A model generated the notes under the pieces. It was not told the origin of the DNA and searched no databases. It saw only the letters and a program-made list of their open reading frames with translations. DNA of 64,000 nt from Cheiracanthium punctorium (taxonomy: Eukaryota > Arthropoda > Arachnida > Araneae > Cheiracanthiidae). Both the position numbers and the translations under genes were made by a program. The stretch's first letter is position 1, and each line of letters opens with the position of its first letter. The DNA is taken from the NCBI GenBank assembly GCA_038373885.1, contig JAWZYV010013014.1, forward strand, positions 1 to 64,000. The letters are read 5' to 3'. Positions 33,936 to 48,700 of this stretch are shown here, in pieces.

Positions 33936-36674
33936 CTGAAGCACAAAATAATGATTTTAAAAAATTAATCCAACAATAATATAATCACATATAATACAGC
34001 TGCTTAATAATTACAATAATATAATCACCAGTGTTTTCACTAGAGCGCGAGAATCTTGCATTTCCCCCCCTTTTTCTCGCTTTAACCCTTTGAGGCACAA
34101 CCCTTTCCCAATGCTGAAAAAAGGGCAGTCGTTGCCATTGCTCGACTTAACTACCAGCAAGATGGCGGACGGTTGAAACGTTCATCACTTGCTGCCAAAC
34201 GTTCATCATGGCAACGGCTGCCCTTTTTTCAGCATTGGGCAATCTGTCCAGCTGTTCTCGCGTTCTTCCATTTTTCAGCAGATGTCAGTGTTGTTAAAAA
34301 TAATCGTAACCTTTTTTTTTTTTTTTTACAGGAAATGACGTGCTAAAAAGTAAAGAATTCTCGTGGAGCTATGTCACCCGCAACTATTTTTATAGAAATC
34401 AAATCTATTCTTCGTGACTGGCAACAGTGAAAATGTCAGAGTTGGGTGTTTCAGAGTGGAATCACTGCGCGTTAAAGGGTTAAAAAAATATTACTGCAAG
34501 AAATTCGCGCACCCTACAAATCGGTTTCTCAAAGAAAAAAAAATAATAAAGAACACTGATTGCAAAAGTGGATTCTCAGGAACTAAAGTCTATGAAAGAA
34601 AAAAAAAGAAGGGGTCTGGGGGTTCCTGGGAACATTTTGATCCTGGGGGGATCTTAAACTAGGTTTTTTTAATTGCATGTACCTGTGCTTGATTTAGGCT
34701 TGAAGGTCCAGTTACGCTCAATAAAAATAACTAAAGATCATAAAATACCTTGATTTTGGGTATTTACCTTACAGAAGAATAAATACCCATTTATAAATAC
34801 CTTACCCACTGGATATTTAGCCAATCCAAATCTATTAGCAAAAAATTCTCACCCATTTTTTTTCTCTAAGGAAAACCCTGATCACATACTATTAATCCTT
34901 GTCTAGTTGAAAAAAATGATTTTTCATATTTTTTAAAAGCTCCTATTCAGCTTCTGTCAGTTGGACAAACTTGTTCACATTTTGAGCAATTTTTTATCCA
35001 ATTCTAAGCAAACTACAATTTCGAAATTTAGTGCAGTGATGAGTTACTGGTGACAATACAACAGTATTTAAGTAAAATTAGATTCTATACCTGTTTAAAA
35101 CCCTATGTAACAAATTTACAAGCCACCATCTTGGTTGGATGAGGTAGTTAAGTACTGAAATGCACTTCTGATGGATAATCTAATGTGCCAAAGTATTACA
35201 ATAGACAGCAATAAGTTGTCCATTACAGCTAAAATTGCATATTTAGAGGTTTAGACTATCTAATCACTAGAGATATTCAACCTCATCCAAGATGGTTTGT
35301 TTTAGTAATTTTATTCAGTGGCAGATGGAGGAGGTGATGGTTAAAACCACTGAGTGCACTTACCAAATCATGATTTTGTCAGCATGAAGCAGCTGAACCT
35401 GCTATTGAACCCTATTTTCACCTGTTTGCCCCCATTATTAAAGACACAACAAAGAACTTTCCTTTATTGACAGATGCTGCTTCACATGGTTCTTTGAATA
35501 CTCCACAGTAGCCCAGCGGAGCATTTAAAGAAACAATATTCTCAGGGGGAATTTTTTTGATGATGAGAACTAACAGGTTAAACATGGGTTCAAGATAAAA
35601 ATGAACAAGGAAAAAAAAAAGTTACTTATGCAAAAGGTAGGACTTTCCTACTTTTCTGGATCTGCCGGTGTTTTTATTTACCTTCTATTGCTGCAGGCTT
35701 GTGTTGCACTTTTTTCAAATTTTGCAGTCGATTTTCTACCCTTTCTAATTGCGTTACAACTTTGAAATTTAATACAGTGTGTGTCAAAAATGTGGTAACA
35801 CACTTTAATTCTTTATCTTTTGAGATAAGTAGACAGTATAAATTTAAAAAATGTTCAAAATAAGGTAGGAGGTGATGGACAAGATCCATCACCTCAAGTA
35901 GAGGTAAGACAAATATCCTCTTCTTAATTTTTGAAAAATGACACATTTTAAATTTGTATAAAAACTCCGTACAAAAAAAAAAAAAAAAACCTAAATTAGT
36001 AAAATGTACAAAATTTCAAGCTTTCATCATTAAACATATCAGAGGGAAACAAAACATGGTCAGATGATGATTTAGACAAAGATGGCCAGCGGATATACAT
36101 GAATTCGAATGCAAACATTTATTGCTGAACAGCAAAAAAATTATTTTCTTCCATATCTGTTTGACTCCAAAATGCGATGATCCCATGTGATTGTTTCCTT
36201 TTTAGAGATACTAAGTGGTTTAAGTCAGCATATATTTATCTTAATAAATGACACTTTTTAGGATACGGATTTCAAATTTTGTATGTCCCTCATGAGTGTA
36301 CGGGCTACATTTTACTCTGGGAATTTTTTTTTGTGAGGGTCATATGCAAATTTAAAAAGTGTATCTTTTTGAAAATTAACAAGAGGAATATTTTCTAAAT
36401 GAAGTGATTTTCCCTACTTTATTTTAATTTATCTTATATTAAAGTGCCACTAAATTAATTTATTTTAAGCATTTTTTCAATTGACACTCTGTAATAATGG
36501 TGAGTAACTGGTGATAATACAATAGGATGCAAAACACTAGATTCTATATAAATGTCTTTTTAACCTAATAAAACAATATTACGTTTTTAGCCCTACTTAA
36601 TATATGTACACTATGAATAATAAGCTAATTCTGTATGTGCCACCACCCAAGACAAGTATGTCCCAACCAGTAAA

Positions 36675-36706
<32 letters not shown>

Positions 36707-39700
36707 CAGTACAGCATGCATACTTTTTCAATTTATGTTAAGTGTGCTCACATTAAAAGGGTTCGAGGTAAATATACATAATTTTACTAAAAAATATCAT
36801 TGACAGATTGGAGAAATAGAAATCAAACTTGCTAACAACTATATATTTCAGAGTTTTGGATGAAACAATATTTTCAATGTGCTCCTGATTTAATCACTAG
36901 CTACCAAAACTAAATAAAGGAATTCAAAAATAAAAAGTAAATTATTACCTCTCTTTCTTTGGAAGTTAATTTTTCATATCCTGTCATTCCAACAATATTT
37001 AATGGAGGTGCACGTTTACGTTCCACTAATTAAACAAAATAAAAATAATAAAACAAAAATAAAATTTGCATAAATTTTGAACATAATTCAAATCTTTTAA
37101 AAGTAATACACATAAGAAAACATAAAACAAAATAAAAAGAATAAATTACTTCAATTTAGAATGCATTAGTTTCAATAAGAAAATTGCTTTACCTTATTCT
37201 ACATCATAAAATATTTATATCATTTATGATACATTTGAACATATTAATTAGCCATCTTCACATTAGTAATGTAATTACGACAGTCTGAGATAACTAAAAA
37301 ATCTTCAAATCATAAAATTTTGTCAAAACATTATGCATGTAGCTTAAAATTATTTTTCCTTATTGGTGCCTTTCATAATTAATTTAAAATATTTTAAAGG
37401 CAGTAACAACTGTAAAACTAACATACAAAAATTTTCAAGAACAGATTTGAGAGTTCAGTTTTAAGTTATCTAGCACAAAGGAAATTGTTCATTTTAAAAT
37501 TTATGGTCACAATCATCCCAATAATTAAAAAAAAGGTAATTTCAGTTGGAAAATGATATCAGATGTTTTATTTATTTGTCAGACTTTTTGACTTAGAAAT
37601 AAATTATGAAATGGACATTTTGTTTATGTTTATTAAAAGAAATAAAACACTGAAAAAGTATTATCTAGCTTTGTAAATACAGCCAGGAAATACATTTCAA
37701 AACACTCCAGAATAGGAATTGTGCAATAGTGTATGCTTCACCCACTTTATTCAAAATGGAAATTGCCAGGTTCTGGCTACAAACAAGCTTTATTAAAGTA
37801 CTTTAAGGTGCTTTTGATAACCCACTTTTATGTTTAACTTACAAATGTTTTCATTTTCTGATGCAATTGGAAAGAAACCATAGAATTCAACAAATACAAT
37901 CCTGAATAGTTCATCTTATAAATCCTATTTACATTTAATCTTTAACCTATTTACAAGAAAATTTTGTGTTACATGGACATGCATTATTAAATTTAAATAA
38001 AGTTACACCTAGCATATAAAGTGTCAAACCATACAAAATATTTAGCCAATTAAGAAAGGATGTCATCTTGATGTATATGTATCATGAACCAGTCACAATT
38101 AATCTTATGAAAACAATGCATGTAAAAATGAGTGTTTAGATGATCTTCAGAAAAGTTACAGTGTGGCCTACTTATGATTTCATAGATTTTGAATTTCTGC
38201 ATTAAAACTAAATACTTCGTTTTATAGTGAGTGACAATAATATCTTTTTTGTTTGATTTTGTAATAGGTAAGAACTTATTGTTATGATGAATTAAACTTA
38301 AGTTCATAATTGCAAGTCTATTTGTGTTATTTTTGCTCACTTATCTCTCCAGTGGTCAAATAATGCTTAATGGAGAGAACATGCAAATGAATACATGTTT
38401 TTGAATATTTCCTCATTATTAAATATAATCCAAATGATACAACCAAAGAACTGAGATGAAAATGTACACTCTACCGTGTGTCTCTAGTGGGTGAAGCATA
38501 CACTATTGCACAATTCCTATTCTGGAGTGTTTTGAAATGTATTTCCTGGCTGTATTTACAAAGCTAGATAATACTTTTTCAGATGAAAATATATACACTC
38601 CAAGGTTTCTAAGGAACTGCTGCAACATCAATGCAAAACAGAACTGAAAGTAGGCACAGTAGTTATTTAATGGAAGCTAATTGATACATTGTTACAAAAT
38701 TCCAAAAAAGTATTGTTTTAGACGAATGTTTGATTTAAATGATAACTAACCCATTTATATACATGTATGCTTCAAAAATCTTTAGACAATAAGAAGGCAC
38801 CTCCTCTTTTTTTAAACATAAAACATATTTTATTTGCAGCCAACTAAATGTTGTTTTTTCTTGAGCAAAATCTTTTACACCTATAAGCACTTTAGCAGAG
38901 AATAAGATACTGAAAATTTTGTCTTGCCTGAAACTTTCCAGTGACGATTTTTTGAATATCTTATTGGGTATGCAAATAGTATCACACAAATGTTCTGCAT
39001 GGGAAAGGCTAGTTTTATATAAAAAATTCTGTATGGGAATTAAATATTAAAATATCGACAGAGCTTGCTAAAATTGTATTAAATGAAGTTCTTTTCCAAA
39101 CACTCATATTCAAAATATTACAATTATCAAAAACAACAAAAGAGCAACATTTCATTTTGAGGGTAAGGCAGATAAAAAAAAAAAGTAACAACAAATATTT
39201 TTTTACAAATAAAGATTACTTTCCCATAAAAGGAGCTTACATTTTTAATACAACAGAAGTTGAACTGGTTTTGATCTGATATATCAGCCAAAAAACTATG
39301 AGCTTTATTTATTTAATTTTTTGTTTAAATAAAGGATAAAAGTCAAATAGCTTAATAATGAATAAGATTTAATAAAAAATATGTCGCAGTTAAAATAAGT
39401 TCATTTAATAGTTAAACTTTATATCACATGTTGTGTGTGCAGATATGCAACATGACAAATTATATAAATTCCTCATAATGAGTTAAAAAGTACTTTGAAA
39501 AACTGTATTTCCTAGAGAAGTGATTTTCAAATTTTTTTTTGTTGTGACACACTGAAAATATCCGGAATTATTTGCAGCACACTTGAATATTTAAAAAAAA
39601 GTTGCATGATACAAAAAGTTAATAAATATAAATAACTATAAAAAAGTACTTATTGAAAAAAAAAATATATATATATATTTAGCGAGAGAACTGAGCCTCC

Positions 39701-42700
39701 CCTCTCAAATTAAATCTATAGGTGATTTCAAAGCTGCCAGACAAGTTTGCATTTTATCATCAACTGTTAGTCTTTCTCATTTTTTGGACTTATTTCCATC
39801 AGTGCTGAAAATCCATATTCACAAAACCCTGATGATGCAAAAGGCTGAAGAATTTTAATAGCTTTCAAGTTGATTGCCGGGTACACATTTTTTAAAAGGA
39901 AAACAAATCTCATTCAAATTTTTCTTGATAATAGAACAGTAAAACATATCGTTCCCCAAATCAATTAGCTGTTCGTTTTCTATTATCGTCCAATTTGGTG
40001 TCTTGCAAAATACAAAAGGTTCATTAATCATTCATATATGTCAACAGAAAGCAAGGGAAAGTAGCTTATCAGTTAAGTTTGAAGTTCATCAATGGCGCAT
40101 ATAATTTTGTCAGCACCTCCCCTGCCCCCCAAAGTTCACACATATGAGAAAAGGGAATTTCAGTAGCTGAATTTAATTGCAAATACCGAATAATGCCCAA
40201 AACTTCTAACACTTTAGTAAGACTCAGAGGAACTTTTGCAGATTCAACATGGGTGAGTTTTCAGTGTGGGTGGTAAGCAGATAAGATGCCCCACTCAAAA
40301 TTCATAAAAATAAACTCTGGATTGGACAATACATTTCATTTCATATACAGCAAAGATTTTTTATTTGTTAAACCTTTTATTTAAAAAAAATTATAATTTT
40401 TTATTTCTACTTAAGGAAAAGGAATTAAAATTTTTGCTTAGGTGAAAAAAATTTCAGTGCATAATTGAAATATTTATTTCAGAGCAATGTATAAATGAAT
40501 GATAACATTATTATTTTCCTATATATGGAGCCAGGACCACTAAAAATCATCGTATAAGTGAAAAAGACATATAAAAGAGGCTGTGTAGAAGTGAGAGTTC
40601 ACTGTATATGTTAATATTGCCATATACTTGCCAATTTTCAGAAATCGGCATCAGTAAAACCACGCGTAAGAGACATTTTTCATGATACAATATGTGAACA
40701 AGTTTTCTCATAATTTTCACTATATAAAGAATGAATAACATTCCAGTATAAAAATCATAATACACACACATATAAACTGCAAAACACTTAATATAATGGA
40801 AGTTGTGTTAATAGATTAGGTTGTGGAAAGGTTGAAAAAATTAATAAAAGCGCAGAGATAGCTTAATAATGTAGAAGAATTAAAAGAATGCACAGATGAG
40901 TATGAATCTGGTTTGGATTCATACTCATCTATGCATTCTTTTAATTCTTCTATATTATTAAGCTATCTCTGCACTTTTATTAATTTTTTGGAAACTTAAG
41001 TAATTCTATTTGTTACTACTTTTATAATGAAAAATTGAATACCATGAATAAAATATATTGGCTGAAAGAGTAGTTTATTTACTTCCATTATTTGGCTGAA
41101 ATATTTATTTCTGTTTAGTATCTCACAAATAATTCTATATTTTTATGATCAAACAGTGGTAAAAATAAAATAAGTTCAAAAGTGGGTGTTTTGAGGGGGT
41201 TGTTGGTGTAGTTTTTTTTTGATAAAATACTTTTGTTAAACTTTGTTGTATACTAAGTTGGTAAAATACCTTTTTTTTTTTTTGAGTCCATGATATTATT
41301 TAAATGCAAGTTTTAATATAGATATTCATAAGAACAGTTTTAAATATTTAATTTTTAAAAAATGAGCCCCCCAAAATCAAGCAGCCATTAATTTCACTAG
41401 GTTTTTTTTTCAATAAAATTTTAATTATTTCAAAGTAAACAATGGGAATAGTTAAATATCTGTGAAATTCTAAAACTTATAAAACCTCTAGAATAGAGGG
41501 ATTGAACATTGTACATTTATAAAGAGGTGATTCTAAAAAGGTGGGTACAAACACACATTCCAACTTACGGTTATCTCAGATAAAAAAAGATCTTTTAACT
41601 GTTTTTTTTTCTCAGTGAATTTTTAATTCTGCTCAGAAACAAGAACTGGCATCATTTATTACAAAAATTTGTTGTAAATAGCATTAAATTAAAAAATTTT
41701 AGCTGCAAATGGTAAATTTTGGACATCTCTAACGTTGATGCTCTGCAACACCAAGAAAAAAAAAATTCTAACACGTTTATAGAAGTTTCATAATCAAAAT
41801 ATTGTATGCATATAATAAAATGATGATATGTTTACTATTTTCGACAACATATGGTAGTAGCATGCTTAAAATATTAAAGTATTACAACAAGAATCACAAT
41901 GTGTTCTTGTCAGTTCTGTTTGTCAAAAAGTAACGAACGAAACAATGCTGTTTGGAAGCAAAAATAAAAAATACATAATAATCTCAACTCATTTATCAGC
42001 CTTTAAAAGAATGTGTTAAATGTTTTAACGCATTTTCAAAAAAAGTTCCGCATTTTCTCTGCTGTAAATATCCTTTTCTAAATTATTGAGCGAAGATGTC
42101 CAAATCACGTAACGATCAAAATCCCGATTTCTTTAATGTTTAATTTATTGTCACAAAGTGCTAGTGTCCCAAAAATTTAAGAAAGTCATTAATTACAATC
42201 TTATATATGCAATTCAGTATTTTTTTTTGAGAAATAGAGTGTATTTAATTGAAATAATGATTAACATCACCAATGAGCATGTCAAACACATGTGTACAGT
42301 TGAATAAATATGGTGGCATCTTTGATCTTTACGTATTTTCGGACATGATTATTCAAAAAGTACGATTTATAAGGAAAAGTAAAGCCTCACTAACTTTATA
42401 AATTGACATTCAATGTTTGTAAGGGTTTTATTTTATTAAGAATGTTTTTTTTTTCCCCCAGAAAATGTACTTAAGAAAATTATTTGAAGAATTCAAATTG
42501 CATAACTATTGAATCATTAGTAAATTTTTAAATAAATTTGTGAACAAGACATAATATAATTTTTATTTAGAATTCTTAGAGTTAAAACCCAAATATTTTA
42601 GTTTTTTTTTAAAAATTAAACAGTTTTATTTTTTAAAATAAAGTGCTTTAACAAATGCTATGTGTTTTGTAGGGTTTCATCATTTAAAGCTTAGTTTGTA

Positions 42701-45700
42701 ATTTATATTACCATGTAAATTGCTTTTAAATAGCAATAAATTTGCTTTTGTTTATTTTTCACTCTCCTAATTTACATCTTAACTGAGTTCGTTACTTCTA
42801 TTAATGAGTCAATGTGAGACCAAAAGCATTTGCTTAAATGCACATGACATGTATAACTGAAATTAAATATATTTCTTATAGCACTTTTTTCTAAATATGA
42901 CTCACGAAACCAACTTATCAAAAGACACAACAGACTTCTAAAGAAAATATTATACATTTGATTATAACAAAATGCAATTACATAGAACCTATTTAATGCA
43001 TTTTTAGCCCCTATAATTTTTAATGCACATATCTTAAAAATCCAATGTTCAAAATCAGTAATCGAATGATCAGCAAAGCTCAAAATCTGTAATCTACAGA
43101 TCAAAGATGTCCGAAATCTAGAGCAAAAGATGTCAAAAATGTGTAACCTACACATTTGACAATTAAATGTTTTAATTTTTAATTTTCCAGAACACTTGCT
43201 GTCTTTTTATATTTGTATACTCTATTCTAGGCTCATATACAATAGTGTAAAAAGAAAATAATAATAAAAAAAAAAAAAAAAATAGAGTAAAATACGAAAA
43301 TTTGAAAAATGGATTATATTAACGTTTGGTGACCCACCTTTTTAGAATTGCCCAAAGACAATAATTTAGTAATTAATACACACGAATCAAATTAAAGTTG
43401 GCCTTTTAAGACATCCTACAACTTTTTTTTATTAAAAAAAAAGAGCCAGACTAAAAAAGAATCAGAATGTGCCTTCATAAGCTGTGCTATGGATGCTTTA
43501 AGAAATATGAAATTTTATACTTGATAATTTTTTCTGTAAGTTAAATAGGATAAATATGTTTATTATTCATGGAAGTGAATAACAGCTCACTTTGTAAAGA
43601 AAGATTGAAAATTAATTTTCTTGAGATGCTGAAATAACTGGTTTGTTTTTAAAATAGTTCAAAAGCCAACCGTAGGCTATGTAGCTTAGATTTTTCAAAA
43701 ACAGCTTTTAAATTACCAATTACAGTGAAATTTCTTGGGAGTGACCGCACTCTGTTCCACGAAAAATCGGTCGTTAAGAGAGGTGGTCACTAAAAGAAGT
43801 ATAAACATTTGACAGGCAAGGAAAAAAATGCTAAAAAGTACTGTTTGGTTTGTTATTTATGTTTACCGCTTATCAATACATAAGTAATTCTACAAACATG
43901 TTTTTAAAATTTAAACTTTAATAAAATTTTTAGAAATTTTGGATTATTCTTTTTTCTCTCTCCGAGAGTACTTCTTTGCCTATTTTATTTTTTATATCTG
44001 AAAATAGAGCATTTATCCTAATATTTTTGAAGAATTCTGAATTTACCACAATACAATCTATTTATTTTAAAATTTGCTTTTGGGGTTTTCCCACAACTAA
44101 AAGTAATCACCAATTTCCTCTCTGAATTTCCCTTTTTGTGTGAGTCAATCGCACCAATGCACTGCTCCAACAGTGATTTTGCTAGTAAAATCACTTGTTT
44201 CCTAGACATGTTATTTTTCTACCCTAAAACATTTGTATGTGATATGTATGTGTACTTGCATCTGCTGTTGATTTACAACAGAACAATTGGTTTGGAATGT
44301 GGTTTTGTTTACTTTACTTCCATAAAAGTGCTAGAAATTTTTTTGGACAGGGAACTGAGTGTAGTCACTTGTAGAGGGTTGTGTGGTCTCTTGTAGACAA
44401 TCTTTTAACATTAAGTAGACAGGGTAAAAAAAATCAGTGCCTTAAAAAATTCATCATTGGAAAAGGGGGTCGCTCACAGAAGTTTCACTGTGTTAATATT
44501 TTAACCCTACAATGCATGTTTTTTTTTTTAAATGGCTGAAAATAAAATTGTAGCTTTGTTTTGGCTCACTTATGCTTGGAAAAGTATTTTTAAAAAATTT
44601 CAGCTTGTAGTTTCCCAGAAATTCATGAAAAATATTCAAATCCGAAAAATTAGAGTGCCCACTCTATAGATCTCATAAAACAAAAGAAAGTAATATAGCC
44701 TGATTCTACATTATTTAATCATAATACTACTATTTTTAATAGTTTTGTATTCATTTTCATTTAGCAATGAAAATTAGAAGCAATCAAAAATTGGTACAGT
44801 GAACTGGATGCACGTGCTGTGAATTCATGCTTGTTTGCTCTAAAAACAATGTTACTATACACTTTTAAAAACTAAAATTTATTTCCGCGTGGTCTTATAT
44901 TTATTTTAAATGCATATTTCAGACAAAAGCTACAAAATTTTCTTTTTATTACGGAAAAATGTGAGTGTAGTCAATTGGCAACAGTATGCACTCTAGGGTT
45001 AAATGTACTACTCAAATTAGGAAGGTGGAATGTTTTAGGTTGCTTAATTTCATATTTGTGTGAAACCTCACAAATTTTACAAAAGGTAGCTAAAATTTCT
45101 GAGGTTTCTCACTTTCTAAAAATATGTGTAATAATCAAACCAAAGACTTGCCCCTAAATTTTATCCCCCCCCCCAAAAAAAAAGTTCTGTTACTTTGTCT
45201 AGAATGATAACATTTTTAACTTGCATTTATACGCTACAAGAATACTTTGAAGCTGTACTTTAGAAATAAGTAAAGAAATACTTACCAAGTCCAGGAACAA
45301 TATCAGACAAGCCATGGCTATTCTCCTTCAGAACTTGTCTTCGTATGTATTGTTGGCATGTTGCTTCATCCTAGTAAATTAAAATACTTTACTTTAATAA
45401 GAAATTGCATCATAAACAGTTCTAAACATAAGTGATAATTATATTTCAAAAGCAATAACTTTACTTAAGAACAATAACAGATGATAATGTGGTCTTTAAT
45501 TTTATTTATTTTTTATTTATTAAGCACATTCCCTCTGCTCCCCCCAAAAAAATGTTAAAGGATAAAATTAATTAAGAACATTGCAGACAAACACATATGA
45601 AAAAATATACTTAGCAGAATGTTTGTTTTGGGTGGTACAAAAAGTTTTCCCTTCTTTAGCTGTGAAAATGGCTCCACCATTCACAAAGACAGAAAGTTTT

Positions 45701-48700
45701 TAAACACAAAGTTATTTAAATGTATCTCCTGCAGATATCACAATGACTAAAGCAATTTTTCAAACAATTGAAAGTTTTATCACAGTTAGAACGATTACAA
45801 AAATTTTAAGATTACTTATAAAAAAATTGAATTAGGCACAGTTTTACCAAAACGTTGATGCGTTAAATAAAATTATGAGTTTGTATGATTGTCTTCATCA
45901 TAATGAGATTTTATCAAGAACTATTCTGAATTTTGAACTAAAAATTTTCAAACATTATAAACTTTCATTAACAATATGCACTAAAGAATTACTTTTTTAG
46001 TTGCCAATGTCCCAATAAAACTGATGTACTCTATAAACCCTAGATTAAGAACTATGGGATTTTAAGGCTATGAAAATTCTAAGGTCTCCTCATTCTAAAA
46101 TTGTAAAAGGTTTTGGGCCCACTAAAAAAGGAAGACTCCTCCCTTTGCCCATCGCTTCCCTATCATGGGAATTTGGCACCGCATGCAGTTGTCAGACAGC
46201 ATAACAGGGTTTCTACAGATTTTGCTTCCCTGACATCTATCACGCTCTTCCCTGACTTTATCTAGCGTGCTTTCCCAAATTTTGAGTTTCTATTTTTAAC
46301 ATTACATCCTTTAATTAATAACTTTTATATATTTTGCCCCTTTTTTTACAAATAATAATAATAATAAAATTAATATATACCAGAATCTTATTTGAGATCA
46401 CTGGGTTCTAACAAAAACCATATTTGTTAATAATTTAGGATAAAATTGAGCATATTTCAACTGCACAAGATATGCTCATAAAGAGTACATTTTAAAATTA
46501 TGTATAAGGTTAAATAAGAAAATGAAAATTAAACAATTTCTATACTTAGGTTCAAACAGCTAATATTTTCTTGATTTTATCACAAAATTCAATTTTTCTT
46601 GCATTTCCCTGACCTTTCTTCAATTTCTGCTAATTTCCCTGACTTTTTTCCAAAATCCCTGACTTTCCCTGACCAAAACTCATTTCCCTGACTTATCCTG
46701 ATATTCCCTGACTTTCTATGTCTGTAGAAACCCTGCATAAGCAACAACAACAAAAGTTTTCGAACCACATGAAGAAAAAAAAAAGTATTACCACTTTTAA
46801 GTAACAGAACCATGGTTAACAATAGCCAGCACAAATACTAATAAAAAATACAGTAAATTAAAATTTTGATTGATATTATCGATGAAAAATGAATATGTGA
46901 AAATTGGTATGCATGTATTAATTGAGGCGTTGACCATGAAAATGAGGTAAGTGCCAAAAAATAAACTTTACAGGAGAAGCAAAGAAGTTTTGATGGTCCA
47001 ATATCGAAATGAATACTCACGTTCTTGGCTACAAATGGTTTATTGAAGCAAAAGACACAAATTAAGACTTAACAGGTAGGTGTGAAAAGAAAAAAAAAAT
47101 ATTTGCAAACCTCCTTATAGAAGTTATGGTATTTTTCATAGAGATATTCAAGCATTGCTAGCAAGTCCTTCTTCTTTCCTTCATTCAGCGTTGGTATTTT
47201 GTCGTTAGAAGGAAAGGTAGCCATTTGTTTGAATCCATTAAATTTTTGCTTCTTGAAGATTGTCTTCTGTTTCCACTCTTCTAATTCATCGAAAGTCTTT
47301 TTGGTGCTGATGCTACCTCTTTCTCAATGCTAAGTGTCCAGGAGTAACCCCAGGGTTTCTACAGATTTCACAGCTTTTGCTTCCCTGACATCTATCATGC
47401 TCTTCCCTGACTTTATCTAGCGTGATTTCCCGAATTTTGCCTTTCTATTTTTAACATTACATCCTATAGTTAATATATTTTTTTATATTTTGCCCCCTTT
47501 TTTTACAAATAATAATAATAAAATTAGTATATAAAAGAATCTTATTTGACATCACTGGATTCTAACAAAAACCGTGTTTGATAATAATATAGGATAAAAT
47601 TAAGCATATTTCAACTGCATAAGATATGCTCATAAAGAACACATTTTAAAATTATCTATAAGGCTGAATGAGAAAATGAAAATAGAACAATTTCTATACT
47701 TAGGTTCAAACAGCAAATATTTTCTTGATTTTACTGCAAAATTCAATTTTTCTTGCATTTCCCTGACCTTTCTTCAATTTCTGCTAATTTCCCTGACTTT
47801 TTTTCCCAAATTCCTGACCAAAACTCATTTCCCTGACTTAAAAGGTCTGTAGAAACCCTGTACCCTCAACCCCATCTTCCGGCAATCACATAAACTAAAC
47901 GAAGCTCGTTAGGCACTTGCTTCTTTTTCAATGCTATTGGCATTGGAACATAGATTATTGTCAGTGAAAAAATGCAGTTTTGCAAATTTTGACCTATTTT
48001 CACTGTCAATGTATCAATTTATATTTGAACTGTAATTCAACACTTATCTACCAAATTAAGAACTGTCAAATAAATTAACCTGAACTGTGCCTTTTCTCCT
48101 GGTTTAGTTAGATAATGAATGAACAACATGATTAATGAAGAGAAAATGAGGAAAAATTAACGAACACCAGCTATTTATCTGATGACTATTTCATTAGCAA
48201 CTGATGAGTTGCTTTCAAAAGAGCACAGCACTAAACAAAACTGAGAAAGTCAAGTAATACTTTGAATGACACACTTTTGGAAAATCCAATCCTTTAATCA
48301 TAAAACCAAATCTGAAATTTCACTATGCTCATACTATAGTGATGGCAGACTAGTTGGCTTGATGTGTTTAGAAAGTGAGCAGAAAGGTATCCTTTTAAAA
48401 TAAGTGTACTTTAATAGAACGTGCAGTCATGGTGTAAGCTCATTAACCCTTTCTGGGCAGCAGCCAAATTTTGAAGAAGTTACCATGGGTATAAAAAGTA
48501 CCACTGTGCAAATTATCCTGGATGACAGCAGATTTTTAATGTTAAGCATTTATAAAACATTTTAAGTGGATAACTAAACTTCAGGGTGCTACATTTTTAA
48601 GAATTCTAACCAATAATATTTTTCATTAATATTTTTTTTAAACAATGTAATGTTTAAGGATATTCTTTAAAGTATTTTTTGAAGAGAAGTCATGCAAATT

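Noticed and set aside
34414..34662. 82-codon forward frame
   Set aside because: It starts inside a piggyBac-like miniature element and continues through A-rich low-complexity DNA; no domain.
40835..40989. microRNA gene
   Set aside because: The stem is too long and too perfect for a usual precursor, and there is no sign of conservation; kept as a foldback repeat.
47105..47325. Extra TADA2A exon
   Set aside because: Exons at 52084 and 45286 already join in phase and match ADA2a continuously, leaving no place for this peptide.
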